This document shows positions 1-10,724 of a stretch of 64,000 nt of DNA, piece after piece. The translations under genes were made by a program, and so were the position numbers. The notes under the pieces are model-generated. The model ran no database searches and was not told the origin of the DNA. It was given only the letters and a program-made list of their open reading frames with translations. Numbering within the stretch: position 1 is the first letter of the stretch; the number at the start of each line of letters is the position of its first letter. Location: the NCBI RefSeq assembly GCF_014356525.2, contig NC_052515.1, forward strand, positions 18,805,375 through 18,869,374, read 5' to 3'. This stretch comes from Nilaparvata lugens (Eukaryota > Arthropoda > Insecta > Hemiptera > Delphacidae).

Positions 1-283
1 TATAGGTGTAATCTATAGAAATAGATAGTAATCTCTTCTATATTAGGTGTACATAATGATATAATCTACTATTGCCGCAGCTCGAACAATAGAAGCTAAT
101 GTGTGAAGAATTATTGATAGAACAGAAAGGTAGGTAGTGTGTTCATATGCTTATGTAGGGGCTGTGTTTCATTTAACATTATCTCAGAGATTCATCACTA
201 AAATGATACAGTACTCAATTTGCTGCTTTTATCGTTATTGCAACTTCCAATAATTGTTTGCCCTTGTTCTTATACTTTACCGT

Positions 284-520
284 TGTCACGTTATTTTTTC
301 CACTAACGTGTGCTCTGCTTGGCTGCAGTCGGTAGAGCCTGAATTACAAGATATAACCCTTATTGTGGTTCCTAGAATAATAATAATAATACCAATTTCT
401 TACTGGCTCGCCCAGGAGCTCCCGCAGTTCTCTGCTCTTGCTGGTTACTGACGTCGGCTGCTCCAACAGTCCACAATTTCTGTGACTGATTTGTGGAATT
501 CCACAAATGCAGATGCGAGA
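284..520 (-). repeat. Degenerate LTR-like end, related to the LTR at 63438
   Basis: The segment opens with TGTCACGTTA and carries a 'GGTAGAGC' block and a 'CAGGAGCT..CGCA' block, in the same order and spacing as the sequence starting at 63438. The two are clearly related but diverged. By analogy with the right-hand copy this would be the end of an LTR read on the minus strand. The far boundary is not visible, and the short open frames across it look fortuitous. The LTR reading is inference. Confidence 0.4.
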
Positions 521-860
521 ATTTATATTGCTGCAACTTAATACTATGACTTTGAGATTCTTCAAATCAGATTTGTTACTGGATAATTTATATAAATCTC
601 TGGAACGTATTATTCCAAAGATTTGATAATCAATGCTGTATATCGCTGCTTCCCCAACTTATCCGTGGAGAATATAGTTGGCTGGTAATCTTATAATTTT
701 CCAATACTGGTAACTAAATAGATTTTAACGAGATTGGTCATGCATGGAGATAGGAAATAAATAAAGGATACTCCATCAATATTGACACAAATATATTACA
801 CAAAATATTAACGAATAAATAAATATAGAGAGCAACAAGTACAAAAATAAAATAAGAACA

Positions 861-861
861 A

Positions 862-892
<31 letters not shown>

Positions 893-900
893 TATATATA
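861..900. repeat. (AT)n microsatellite
   Basis: An almost pure alternating AT run with one phase break in the middle. A comparable AT run lies at the same relative place in the LTR-like sequence near 63618. Confidence 0.9.
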
Positions 901-1081
901 AATCGAAAAATATCACAGATAGCTCACTTATTTGGTTTGCTTTTAGCACGAAAATTACCATGTGCTTCTTGAATCATCAATCATATCATTTAAATTATGC
1001 AGCTCAGTTATCGACTTGCTGTTGCTTGTCGAATAAAATCTCATATACCTCCTTCCCAAATTAATATAAATAACTAATTAA

Positions 1082-1458
1082 TTGTTTGTCACACAGAGAT
1101 TTTTAATCAAAGCTATATCTTCCAAACCCAGACTGTACCCAACTAACGATCTCTTCACCGATTTCAAGGTTTTAACCGTCAGACAGCTGTATTCAAAAAG
1201 CCTTATCCTTTACATAATAAAAAAAAAAACAAATTTCATCCCCGTGTGACTCAATATAATTTAAGAACATCTAGTATAACCTACAACTTTGACCGTACTG
1301 TTCTCGATGTATGCTGTAGACAATTTGTATTTGTAGCAAATAAATTAGTCAATTTTCTTCCTGGTGAGGTACTAGGTATTGCAAATACTTACAATTTAAG
1401 CAAGATTATAGATAAAAACATATTAGATTACAAGCTTGATGAGAAACTATTCCAGTAA
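1082..1458 (+). pseudogene. LINE ORF2 C-terminal fragment, frameshifted
   Basis: The translation gives the tail of a CR1/L2-group non-LTR retrotransposon ORF2. A 'RFLIKAISSKPRLYPTNDLF' stretch and 'TVRQLY' are followed by 'YNLRTSS' and 'KLVNFLPGEV', and they match in order the C-terminus of the full-length LINE at 42016-48066 ('SKPRLYPT', 'IKQLYLKN', 'YNTRQ', 'KLVNIIPQ'). An A-run near 1220-1230 breaks the frame once. All upstream RT and endonuclease sequence is missing, as expected of a 5'-truncated insertion. It is not a host gene. Confidence 0.75.
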
Positions 1459-2035
1459 CGTTACTTAATATAAATGTCCGTATTGTCTCCTTTTCATTTT
1501 TCCTTTTCATTTTACGTCGATATATTTATATTTCGACCATTTAAAACTCGAGTGACCCATATCCTAAAATACTTAATCAGATTACGCTGTGATCTGTCTG
1601 ATGTATGAATAAATATCTAATTTTTTAGATGCAATATTAAAAAAAACAACATCAAATTCTTGATTAACCTGTCTCTCTCTTAGTATTTTTCTTCTTTTCC
1701 TCTCATAATATTTTTAAAACCGCTAATTCTGAGTTGTTGGTTTTTTTTTTCTCATTTATTTTTCCCAATTTCAATTTTAACTACTACCGTATTGAATTCT
1801 ATATTTAGGACTCATATCTGCGCACAGGTTCAACGCCTATGCAGGTATTAATATTTTCCTTTTGAGTGTTCTGTACTTTTTGCATAGATTAACATTTATT
1901 ATTATGTATTTTTTTTTATATACACTGTTTATAAATCTCTTTAGTGTTTCTCTATGCTGTAAAGTGTTGTATTATTATGTTTTGTTTTTGTTTATTTTTG
2001 GGAAATAAAATTTCAAACATAAATTATAAATCTCA
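1459..2035 (+). other. Probable 3' UTR of the LINE fragment
   Basis: AT-rich non-coding DNA following the LINE stop codon. It contains AATAAA-type signals near 1607 and 2003 and ends in an AT-rich stretch. No target duplication was recognised, so the 3' end is approximate. Confidence 0.45.
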
Positions 2036-2360
2036 AATATATTAATATGTATTTCTCAGGGCTAAAGGTTCGGCCTCTGGTGGAAATTAGATAAATCAAC
2101 TTATCCAGTGAACATGAGCTTCATTTATATCTTTATAATTTACTAATAAAATTAATGGTCGAGTGAGCATATATGTTATAACATACAAATTTAAATATTT
2201 TATCTGTGCATACTTAAACATGTAATTTTGATATATCATTCTTAATTAATAGAAATCCCTTTTTACGTTTCAAGACTTGTGCAAGTTTGACATTAATTTC
2301 AATATTTAAATAACCTTTTGATGAGCTAACTTTATAGATCTCGTTTCACTCGAAGCACTG

Positions 2361-3192
2361 AGGGCACCCTGGATATATTTCTTGTTAACTATATAACTCA
2401 CATGTCAGAATTCACAAGATGATGATGGCGATCCGAATTCTTCCATCATCTTAGGTTTTCTGGTGGCTGAAGTCGTCCTCTCCAAGGAAATAATAAAATA
2501 TCTGTATGACTCACACTTAATACAGCCTCACTGAGTCTTATGAAATTAATTATTGAATTTAAACTTAAACTTTCCAAACGTACAATTATTAACAAAGGGA
2601 CTTGTGCTCTATAAAATTGGTGGCTGTTCCTGCTGACCTCTGGCAAGCAAGTGGGCTCCCATCTACCCCTATTCTCTATGATCATATTTCCATATTCCAA
2701 ATTTGCATATTATTTAAATATTCAACTACTATGCCATTACATAATCAAAATAGTCTGTGTCAATCTGCTAGGTTATTATATGAATATTACACATTATATT
2801 TTATAATCACTCAGATCACATCTAGTACATGAACTGAGTAGTGATAACTTACAAATTCATATCATTTATATAAATAATGAGTTTATTTTTGAATCAACTC
2901 ACTTTTACCACCAGTCAGTTACTGCATTTCGATTGGCTTATTCCAAAATTACAAATGTATCCATGCGCCCAATAGAATATACATACTTCCTTAATATTTT
3001 TATTTATTCTCCTTCTTTTGTACATGCTCATTTGACATAATAAATATTTTTAGGTTTATAAATTGTTTTTTCTTTTACAATTACATGCCATGTGGTTACC
3101 AAATCCTCTGGTCACATCTTAAGCGAATGCTATTTGTTTACAACTAAATTTGCCATAGGTGTCTGGCTAAATTTCAAATTATAGTTTCCATT
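2361..3192. repeat. 830-bp interspersed repeat, copy 1
   Basis: Aligns by eye along its length with 7526-8378 in the same orientation. Shared landmarks are 'CACTGAGTCTTATGA', 'AACGTACAATTATT', 'GACCTCTGGCAAG', 'CAGTTACTGCATT', 'ACAAATGTATCCATG', 'AAGCGAATGCTATTT' and 'GGTGTCTGGCTAA'. There is no convincing coding frame and no terminal repeats; the element class is unknown. Confidence 0.75.
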
Positions 3193-3254
3193 ATTAGGTT
3201 TTCAACAAATCAGAAGTTATAATCATTACAAAATGTATTTTGTCTGGAATCGCA

Positions 3255-3500
3255 GTAGGATGTGTCCTCAACTGTCGCCTGCTGCAAGCGAGTCTCTCAT
3301 TTTTGTACAGGCCCGACAGTCAAGACATGCGACGGCAGAGGACTCCTAAAAAGTGGCCTCAAATGTCGCCTGCGTTAGGCGACAGTTGAGGCCACTCTAA
3401 TTTTCGTACACTCCCGACAGTCGAGGTCTACGACCGTAGAGGACTGTAAAACAGTCCTCGGTCGGTCTCGTCGGTCTCGACTGTCGCGCCCCCGAGTTTC
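3255..3500. repeat. GC-rich tandem pair with a strong hairpin
   Basis: Two imperfect units of about 100 bp, each containing 'CTCAA.TGTCGCCTG', 'TTTTNGTACA', 'CCCGACAGTC' and 'GAGGACT', in otherwise AT-rich DNA. Bases 3355-3371 and 3377-3393 form a 17-bp inverted repeat with one mismatch and a 5-base loop. The block ends in a short 'TCGGTCTCG' duplication. No coding potential was seen. Confidence 0.7.
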
Positions 3501-3620
3501 TCAGAAAAGTGCAACAGAAATTGATTATATTATAACTAACTATCCAGCTGATCACTGTGACAATGAAACGTTTTCCTGCCCTTTCACCGATCATGAAGGT
3601 GTAAGTGAAACATTAAACAT

Positions 3621-4394
3621 GAAAAATCTGGTGTGGCGCACTCACAGAACTTTCCTTGCCGTTATGAAAATTGATCAACTGACGCTAGTGTATCCGCGCA
3701 ACTCAAGTCTACTATTTAAAGATCTGAGCCAGCTGGTGACAGGACAATAACTCTGCAGACACACGAAGACTGCTATCTCTTCATAGTGAATGATTTAATA
3801 GAATCAACAGTTGCCAACAGTTTGCAATTATATTATATTATTATTTCCAACTTATTTTCAATTTTAGGTGAAAATGTCACTGAACATTAATTCTAGAGAT
3901 TTTCATGATCAATGTTTTCCACTTGAAATTTTCGTTTAAACTGTATCTGAAGCCTGATAATTGGTAATCTAAAATCAAACTTTGCATAGATGGGGCGCAG
4001 ATCCTGAAATTTTTACAGATATGGGACTTGTGGTAATTTATAGTTTTTGAGAAAATCGCGAAAAACCCTGTTTTTGACAACATTTTCGCCATTTTAACTG
4101 CCATCTTGAATTGCATTTGATCGAAATTGTTCGTGTCGGATCCTTATAGTGTAAGGACCTTAAGTTCCAAATTTCAAGTTATTCCGTTAATTGGGAGATG
4201 AGATATCATGTACACAGACACACATACACTCATACACACACACACACACACACACATACAGACCAATACCCAAAAACCACTTTTTTGGACTCAGGGGACC
4301 TTGAAATGTATAGAAATTTAGAAATTGGGCTACCTTAATTTTTTTCGGAAAGCAATACTTTCCTTACCTATGGTAATAGGGCAAGGAAAGTAAA
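3621..4394. mobile_element. Non-autonomous TIR element (ACTTTCCTTGCC family), copy 1
   Basis: ACTTTCCTTGCC at 3649-3660 is mirrored by its reverse complement at 4380-4391. A second copy at 6350-7222 matches through the interior, including the (CA)n run. Similarity in copy 2 extends about 28 bp left of the inverted repeat, so the true end may lie outside it. Only short spurious frames occur. Fragments of the same family, inverted, lie at 51811 and 63292. Confidence 0.75.
4220..4258. repeat. (CA)n microsatellite inside the TIR element
   Basis: A CA-rich run with interspersed CATA units, conserved in position with the run at 7030-7075 in the second copy, so it belongs to the element. Confidence 0.85.
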
Positions 4395-5930
4395 AAACGA
4401 AACAAGCCAAATAAAAACACAATTATTGATGCTCTGAACCAAGATTTATCTATGGTGGTTTGGAGATCAGTTTACAATGCTGGAAGTGTAGATGAAATGT
4501 TCAATAACTTTCTCACGATTTATATAAATCATTGTAACTTATCTCTACCTCAGAAAGTTCCAAAATCAAGAAGGATGAAATTTTCATGGATTACAAAAGG
4601 TATTAGAATTTCAAATGATAGACTTGAAACTGAATATTTTCCGTAAGGATGAAACAATTAAAAACTCCATGGTTTACATTGTCAACGCAAAGAGGGTTGA
4701 GGCATCTTACTTTTGAAGTGTACTTCCATTTTTATAAGAAATTATAATAAGAAAATCTTACAGAATGCAAAGAAAATAGCTGCTAATAACTTCATAAAGA
4801 TATCTGATAATCGAATAAAAGCTGTTTGGAGTTACAATTACTGACTTTTCAGGTTAAGATCTGACTTTTTGGCGAGCTGCTTACCATCAGCTGATTAGCG
4901 AGCGTAAAGAAAATCTCCTGCGCGTGCGCGGATGGTTGGCGTGCGAAAAAGTAGATTCTCCTCTGAAATAAGCTGTTTTATGAGGAGAATCGAGTATGTA
5001 AATTCTTTTTTTTACGCAAAGTTGTAGAAAAATTCTTATATGATACTCATTTCTATGAAAGAAATAAATGGAAACACTAACTTCAGGCGTTTTGTATTAT
5101 TAGATCAACAGGAGTTGTCAAAAATAGTTCAATCAATAAAAAATTAAAAAACCATATGATATTTATGGTATTTCAAACTGCTTGGTCAGGAGATCAATCA
5201 TTTCAATTTTGGAGCTTCTTATATATTCAATGCATCTCTGGCTACTGGAATTGTGCCTTCTAAATTGAAGATGTCAAAGATAAAGCCCATACATAAGAGT
5301 GGGGATTTGGATAATCCTGAGAATTTCAGACCAGTTTCAAATCCACCTGTATTTGCAAAGCAACTTGAGTATATTGTATTGGCTAGAGTTAGGAAGTATC
5401 TCAAACATTGTCAAGTCCTAACAGAGAAACAATATGGACTCAGGTTTGGTTTATCCACCAATGACGCTCTTTACACCTATATAAACAAGGTATTGACTCT
5501 CATGGATGACGGTTCTAAGATTTGCGGTTTGATTGCAGATCTGTCAAAGGCATTTGATCTAGTTCATATCAAAATACTATTAGCAAAATTAAAATTTTGT
5601 GGCTTCCAAGACATAGTGTATAATTGGTTTGTTTCATATTTTGGGGACAGATATCAACAAGTTATAATAGAATTCAATAACAAATATGTTCATACGTCAG
5701 AATGGTTGAAACCTAAATGAGGAGTTCCCAGGGATCGGTGCTAGGCCCCCTTTTGTTTTTATTTTATATAAACGATTTGCCTAGTTACTTGTATCCTGCA
5801 CATAGTGTTTTATATGCTGACAATATAAGTTTATTATTATGGTCCAAGAGTGAAATTGATATGAAGATTAAATGTGAAATAGCATTTCCGATGGTACATT
5901 CTGATACCGATATAAAACTTCATTAATTGA
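4395..5930 (+). pseudogene. LINE reverse transcriptase fragment, disrupted
   Basis: The left part (to about 4842) encodes the linker before an RT domain ('FSWITKGIRISND'). After an insertion the RT resumes: 5253-5720 gives 'KPIHKSGDLDNPENFRPVS' (fingers) and 'LIADLSKAFD' (motif A), and a frameshift at about 5720 leads to 'GSVLGPLLFLFYINDL' (motif B) and 'YADN' at the catalytic motif C. The second Asp of YxDD is replaced by Asn, so even a frame-corrected product would lack a metal ligand. The endonuclease and C-terminus are absent. It is a non-LTR retrotransposon remnant flanked by two copies of the ACTTTCCTTGCC element. Confidence 0.85.
4843..5020. mobile_element. Small GC-richer insertion with hairpin inside the LINE
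   Basis: RT-linker coding similarity stops here and resumes at about 5025. The insert holds a GCGTGCGCG stretch and an inverted repeat (4954-4963 against 4982-4991, GATTCTCCTC). No clear terminal repeats or target duplication were seen, so it could be a MITE remnant or simply diverged sequence. Confidence 0.4.
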
Positions 5931-6349
5931 AATGGATTACTAGGTCTCAGATAGAAAAACAAAAATATCTGTCACCAATGGTGTTATCAATCGAAGATAA
6001 AGATAAGAAAATAACGACTAAAAGGCTAAGAATATGGCTAACAATTTGAAATGAGAATGAATCACTCAATTATTTAATAAATTGATAATATTATGCGAAT
6101 TTGAGGTTAGGTTCTATATAAACAACGCTTGTCAGCAATATCAATAACGATCAACCTCAACATCTACAATTCAATCAGATACTCGCTAGCAAAACAATTG
6201 CATCTAGGTAGCATTCATTAAGACGAGGATAAGAGGATTTCCCATATTTATAGCATGCGATATAAAGGTTATGAATGTTTTAAAAGTATATATAAATGTT
6301 TATAATTATATATGTGAGCAAATATAAAATACAAAAACATAATAAAAAA
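5931..6349. other. No gene seen
   Basis: AT-rich DNA between the LINE remnant and the second TIR-element copy. There is no convincing frame, RNA gene or repeat. Confidence 0.6.
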
Positions 6350-7222
6350 TAAAAATCTGGTGTGGTGCACTCACACAACTTTCCTTGCCGCTATGAAAAT
6401 TGATCACCTGATGCTAGTGTTCCCGCGCATCTCAAGTCTACTGTTCAAAGATTTGATCCAGCTGGTGACAGTGCAATAACGCTGGAGACCCACGAGGTCT
6501 GCAATCTCTTCATAGTGAATCATTTAATAGAATCAACAGTTGCCAACACTTTGCAATTGGATAATCACATTTTCTCGAATTTCGAGCTTATTTTTAATTT
6601 AAGGTGAAAATGTTACAAAACATTAATTGTAGAGATTCTCATGCTTAATCTTTTCTACACAATTTTTTTTTGTTTAAATTGTATCTGAAGCCTTATAATT
6701 GAGAATCTAAAATCAAACTTTGCATAGATGGGGCGGAGCTCCTGAAATTTTTACAGATATGGGACTTGTGGCAGTTGATAGAGCTTATTGATGACTATTT
6801 CAGGTATAACTTTAATCAAAATCGTTGGAGCCGTTTTCGAGAAAATCGCGAAAAACCCTGTTTTTGACAACATTTTCACCATTTTAGCCGCCATCTTGAA
6901 TCGCATTTGATCGGAATTGTTTGTGTCGGATCCTTATATTGTAAGGACCTTACATTCCAAATTTCAAGTCATTCCGTTAATTGGGAGATGAGATATCGTG
7001 CACACAGACGCACATACGCACATACACTCATACACACACACACACACACACACGCACACACACACACACACACATACAGACCAATACCCAAAAATCACTT
7101 TTTTAGACTCAGACGACCTTGAAACTTATAGAAATTTAGAAATTGGGGTACCTTAATTTTTTCGGAAAGCAATACTTTCCTTACCTATAGGTAAGGTATA
7201 GGTAATAGGGCAAGGGAAGTAA
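6350..7222. mobile_element. Non-autonomous TIR element (ACTTTCCTTGCC family), copy 2
   Basis: Same orientation and architecture as the copy at 3621-4394: ACTTTCCTTGCC at 6378-6389 and a diverged inverted copy ending at 7220. It retains about 80 bp around 6775-6845 missing from copy 1, so copy 1 has an internal deletion. The CA-rich frame here translates to a His-Thr run and is not a gene. Confidence 0.75.
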
Positions 7223-7425
7223 GACCTAATTTTTCTACGCGCATTGATACATTCTGTACACTCGAGCCGAATCTGACTGTTTACCAATCGCCTAAAAAAA
7301 TATTCAAATCAAAATCTCCACGTGGTCTCTATTAAAATTATAAAAATTGTAATTGTTGTAGAAAGCACGAAACAATGTAATTAAAATAAAATAAGGGTTA
7401 AGGATAGAAATATTCAATTTTAAGA

Positions 7426-7525
7426 NNNNNNNNNNNNNNNNNNNNNNNNNNNNNNNNNNNNNNNNNNNNNNNNNNNNNNNNNNNNNNNNNNNNNNNNNNN
7501 NNNNNNNNNNNNNNNNNNNNNNNNN
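7426..7525. other. Assembly gap (100 N)
   Basis: Exactly 100 N characters, the usual convention for a gap of unknown size. It removes the left edge of the repeat copy that follows. Confidence 0.98.
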
Positions 7526-8378
7526 GAGGGCTCCCTTAATAACTTTTCAATTGAACTCACGTGTTGATTCTCACAATTATGATGGCAATCCAGATTCGTT
7601 TCATTGTCCTAGGCCTTTCTGGTGGGCTGCTGTCATCTTCTCCAATGGGATTATTCGAATTTAATGACTCATGTCATACTAAGACTTCACTGAGTCTTAT
7701 GATATTAAATTTTTTTTTTATTCAAGACTTTAGATTTTTAAAACGTACAATTATTCAGAAAGGGATCTAGTCTTCTGCTCTCTAAATTGGTGGCTGTCCC
7801 CGGTGACCTCTGGCAAGTGAGTGGGCTTGGATCTACCCTTATTCTTTTACAACCACACTTCCGACTTTTCAATTTACATAAAATTTAAATATCCACTCTC
7901 ATTGGTGGATTCAACTACTCTGCAATGACGTAATTCAAAGTTGTCAAATAGTCCATACAAAACTGTTATATTACCACCCAATGAGTGAATATTTCAGTCT
8001 GAAACTCTTATTTTATATTTGTTACATAAATATGTGCTCTGAATAGATTACAATTTCTTATTGTTTATATAAACAATACATGTATTTTTTGAATTAATTT
8101 GCTTTTACCGCTGGTCAGTTACTGCATTGTGACTGGCATATCCTAAATCTACAAATGTATCCATGTGCTGAATAAAGTTACATCCCACTCTCTTCATCTT
8201 TTTATATTTTGTTCATGCTCGTTTGATATAATAAATATTTTTTTTATTTTCTAAAACGCTTTTCCTTTCACATTGAATTGGCATGCTTGCTTACTAACCC
8301 TCTGATCATAGTTTAAGCGAATGCTATTTATACACAACTAATTTGCCACAAGGTGTCTGGCTAATTCTCGAATTATAT
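7526..8378. repeat. 830-bp interspersed repeat, copy 2
   Basis: Counterpart of 2361-3192 in direct orientation. Its left edge is cut by the gap. No terminal inverted repeats or coding frame were seen. The open frame at 7561-7770 is not conserved in copy 1 and is probably chance. Confidence 0.75.
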
Positions 8379-8591
8379 GGCTCGACTGATTACTTAGGTC
8401 ACCGACTAGTAAACACCAAAGAACCTAACCTCAAAATATTATACATTTCATATTATTAAATAAATAGCAATAATACTTTTATTTTCATTTGGCTGTTCAA
8501 AACCATAGCCTTGAGAGCTATGGTTAGCAGATCTAATCTAGTGTTTGTTGACATCATATCTGGTGATAACAATACAGCTGCTCAAGACCTA

Positions 8592-9224
8592 TCAATTTCT
8601 TTTCATTTCATGATTTTGAGGAATATTTAGAATTATATTCTTACAACTTGTAGCAACATTATCCAGGCAAGCTTCCAGTCTTGTAGGTTGATCAACTGTC
8701 AAATACAAATTTCGAGACTTCAACAGGTTAACAAAAATCTTAGTTTTGTTATCATCAACAAGTACATCAATGTCGAAATCTCCACCCAACACACATGCAA
8801 AGCCTGGGAGCAGGGATTCAAGGCGGTCAAGCAAAGCCTCAAGCACCTGGAAGAAACTGTCCAATTCACTATTAGGAGGTCGATAGCAATGCAATGCAAT
8901 GCATGCAAACTCATGCTTACCCTCTAAGAAAAATCTGCCAACATATATAAAGCTAGCTTCTACTTTGTCATTAACAAAGATTGCCACACCAGTATTATGA
9001 TGCTCTTTAAAAGAAAATTCAGTCACAAGTTCAAAACCTTTTATTCTTTTTTGTTGCAGGTTCTCACTCCTCTGCCAGTGTTCACAGAAGCACAAAATAT
9101 TATATTCATCAAAATGTTCAATCGCTTCAATCTCATAGATCTTGTTGCTCAAGCACTGAATGTTGTAGTAAAGAATTTGTATCCACATTTTAAAAGGCCT
9201 ACTTCGGTTGATCATGCTATTCAA
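8592..9224 (-). pseudogene. LINE apurinic-type endonuclease domain, RT missing
   Basis: A 210-residue frame with the APE-like endonuclease of CR1-group LINEs: 'YNIQCLSNK' at the start, 'LCFCEHW' (acidic motif), 'GVAIFV', 'YRPPNSELD', and 'GGDFDIDVL' where the usual motif is GDFN. The domain ends before the terminal SDH motif. On the minus strand it follows the ORF1 remnant at 9236-10324, giving the ORF1-EN order of one element. No reverse transcriptase follows, so the element is truncated at its 3' end, which is the opposite of usual LINE truncation. Confidence 0.85.
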
Positions 9225-9235
9225 ATTCCATGCAT

Positions 9236-10324
9236 TTAAGTTGACAGTTTCGGCTTGCCTAAAAAAGGCCTTGTTGCTTTAGGATATTTACTATCATTAC
9301 TTCTTCTGTCAGGGACAAAGTTCTTCACCAGTGCATCATTCCAGAGATCAGAGTTCAAAACACATGCATGATAACATTCAGCAATAACAATATTTTGAAA
9401 GAAAGAATACCTGGACATTCAAAGTCTGACTTGTCAATACTCGAAGCATTTAGATAAGACACCAAGTCCACCTCACAAACTTCTGGATGGAGACAAGAAA
9501 CGAATAATGGCTTTCTCTTTCCCACCGTCCTCAAGAAAGTCTTTACAGATCGCCCCGCTCACAACATCATTAGCAGAAGCCACCCCACTGTATGATGTGC
9601 ATTTATCATGATTGTCATTCAAAGCAGTAGAATTATTTTTAACTGGAGTTTTTTTTCGATTTTTGTACAATACTGGACCAGGTGTTGTGTAGTTCTGTCT
9701 TTGTTTCAAAACCATGCTGCAAGTTCAAATCCGAAACACTCCATCTTCAGAGTTTGACTGTTTGTGTAGCTCACTGTTGACTGAGTCAACTTGATTAGTA
9801 CCCATCGATGATAGTTTGTTGTCGACAGGTTTGACCTCAACTATCGACTTTTTACGAGAACGGTGACTGTTGTTTTGTGTTGACTGTTTTGTTAGACTGT
9901 TGGTGTTGGTAGACCTGTGTTGGCTTGCAAGTAATTTTGAATTCAAACAGTCTGCTTGACAAACATTTTTTAGTTTGTCAATGTTTACGTCAAGGTATTC
10001 CCTGAATTTCATATCAAGTAAACCATCCATTTTTAAAAACAATTCACTATTAAATGAGTTTACGGCTTCCAATTTAATATCCATTTCACTCACCTTCCTA
10101 AATAAGGATAAAATGTTGTCAATACTATGGGTTTTCAATGTTGATAACCTATCTTCGCAGACACAGCAATGCCACTTGACCACATCACCAAGCACTTGAA
10201 TATTCTCATAATTTTCTTCCGAGACTTCAGCAAACTTCGAATGAAACCACTTGTCACAAAACAAATCACAAAATACAGCTTCATCTTTAAAACAAATTTC
10301 TCTATCTCTTTTCAAAACATACAA
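9236..10324 (-). pseudogene. LINE ORF1 remnant with degenerate PHD finger
   Basis: Three frames in order on the minus strand. 10324-9725 carries 'FHSKF..WHCCVCEDRL', matching the PHD finger of the intact ORF1 at 20583-21659 ('FHSKC..WHCSSCDLRL') but with the first Cys pair lost and one ligand Cys changed to Phe. 9715-9473 is a low-complexity linker. 9418-9236 matches the ORF1 end ('SDLWNDALVKNFVPDRR' against 'PSLWPKNITLRRF'). PHD-finger ORF1s are known in CR1-like LINEs. At least two frame breaks make it non-functional. Confidence 0.8.
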
Positions 10325-10404
10325 TAAAAAACACTTGTGTACTAACCTTTTCTACACAATTGAAGATCATAACAGCAGCGGTGTGGCAGTGACCTAGGAT
10401 ACTT

Positions 10405-10407
<3 letters not shown>

Positions 10408-10478
<71 letters not shown>
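10408..10478. repeat. (AG)n microsatellite
   Basis: About 35 uninterrupted AG dinucleotides just upstream of the LINE ORF1 remnant. The Leu-Ser-rich frames read across it are artefacts. Confidence 0.95.
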
Positions 10479-10481
<3 letters not shown>

Positions 10482-10724
10482 TGTGTGGCTGTACTGCAAT
10501 GTCTGAAATGCTGGATTCCAGAACAGTAATAGCTGAACAGATGTGTCTTGAATGGCTCTTGACTGAACACTGATGGTCCCCCACTTTTGTGCACATTATA
10601 TATACACTCCAGGTGAGTGAGGAGTCTTCTGATCTACTTTTGATCCAATTCTATTCATTTTTATTATTTTTTTATTATCTATTTATTATCATTTTTCATC
10701 TTTTTATATATTTTTTTGGAGTCT

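Noticed and set aside
3877..4116. 79-residue minus-strand frame inside the TIR element
   Set aside because: The second copy of the element (6350-7222) does not keep the frame open; the element is non-coding.
6907..7122. Frame with a His-Thr run
   Set aside because: Translation of the (CA)n tract in a non-autonomous TIR element; not open in the sister copy.
8501..8525. Small hairpin AACCATAGC...GCTATGGTT beside the truncated LINE
   Set aside because: Too short and without target duplication; may be a MITE end but there is no supporting evidence.
10342..10596. Leu-Ser repeat frames on the minus strand
   Set aside because: Translation of the (AG)n microsatellite.
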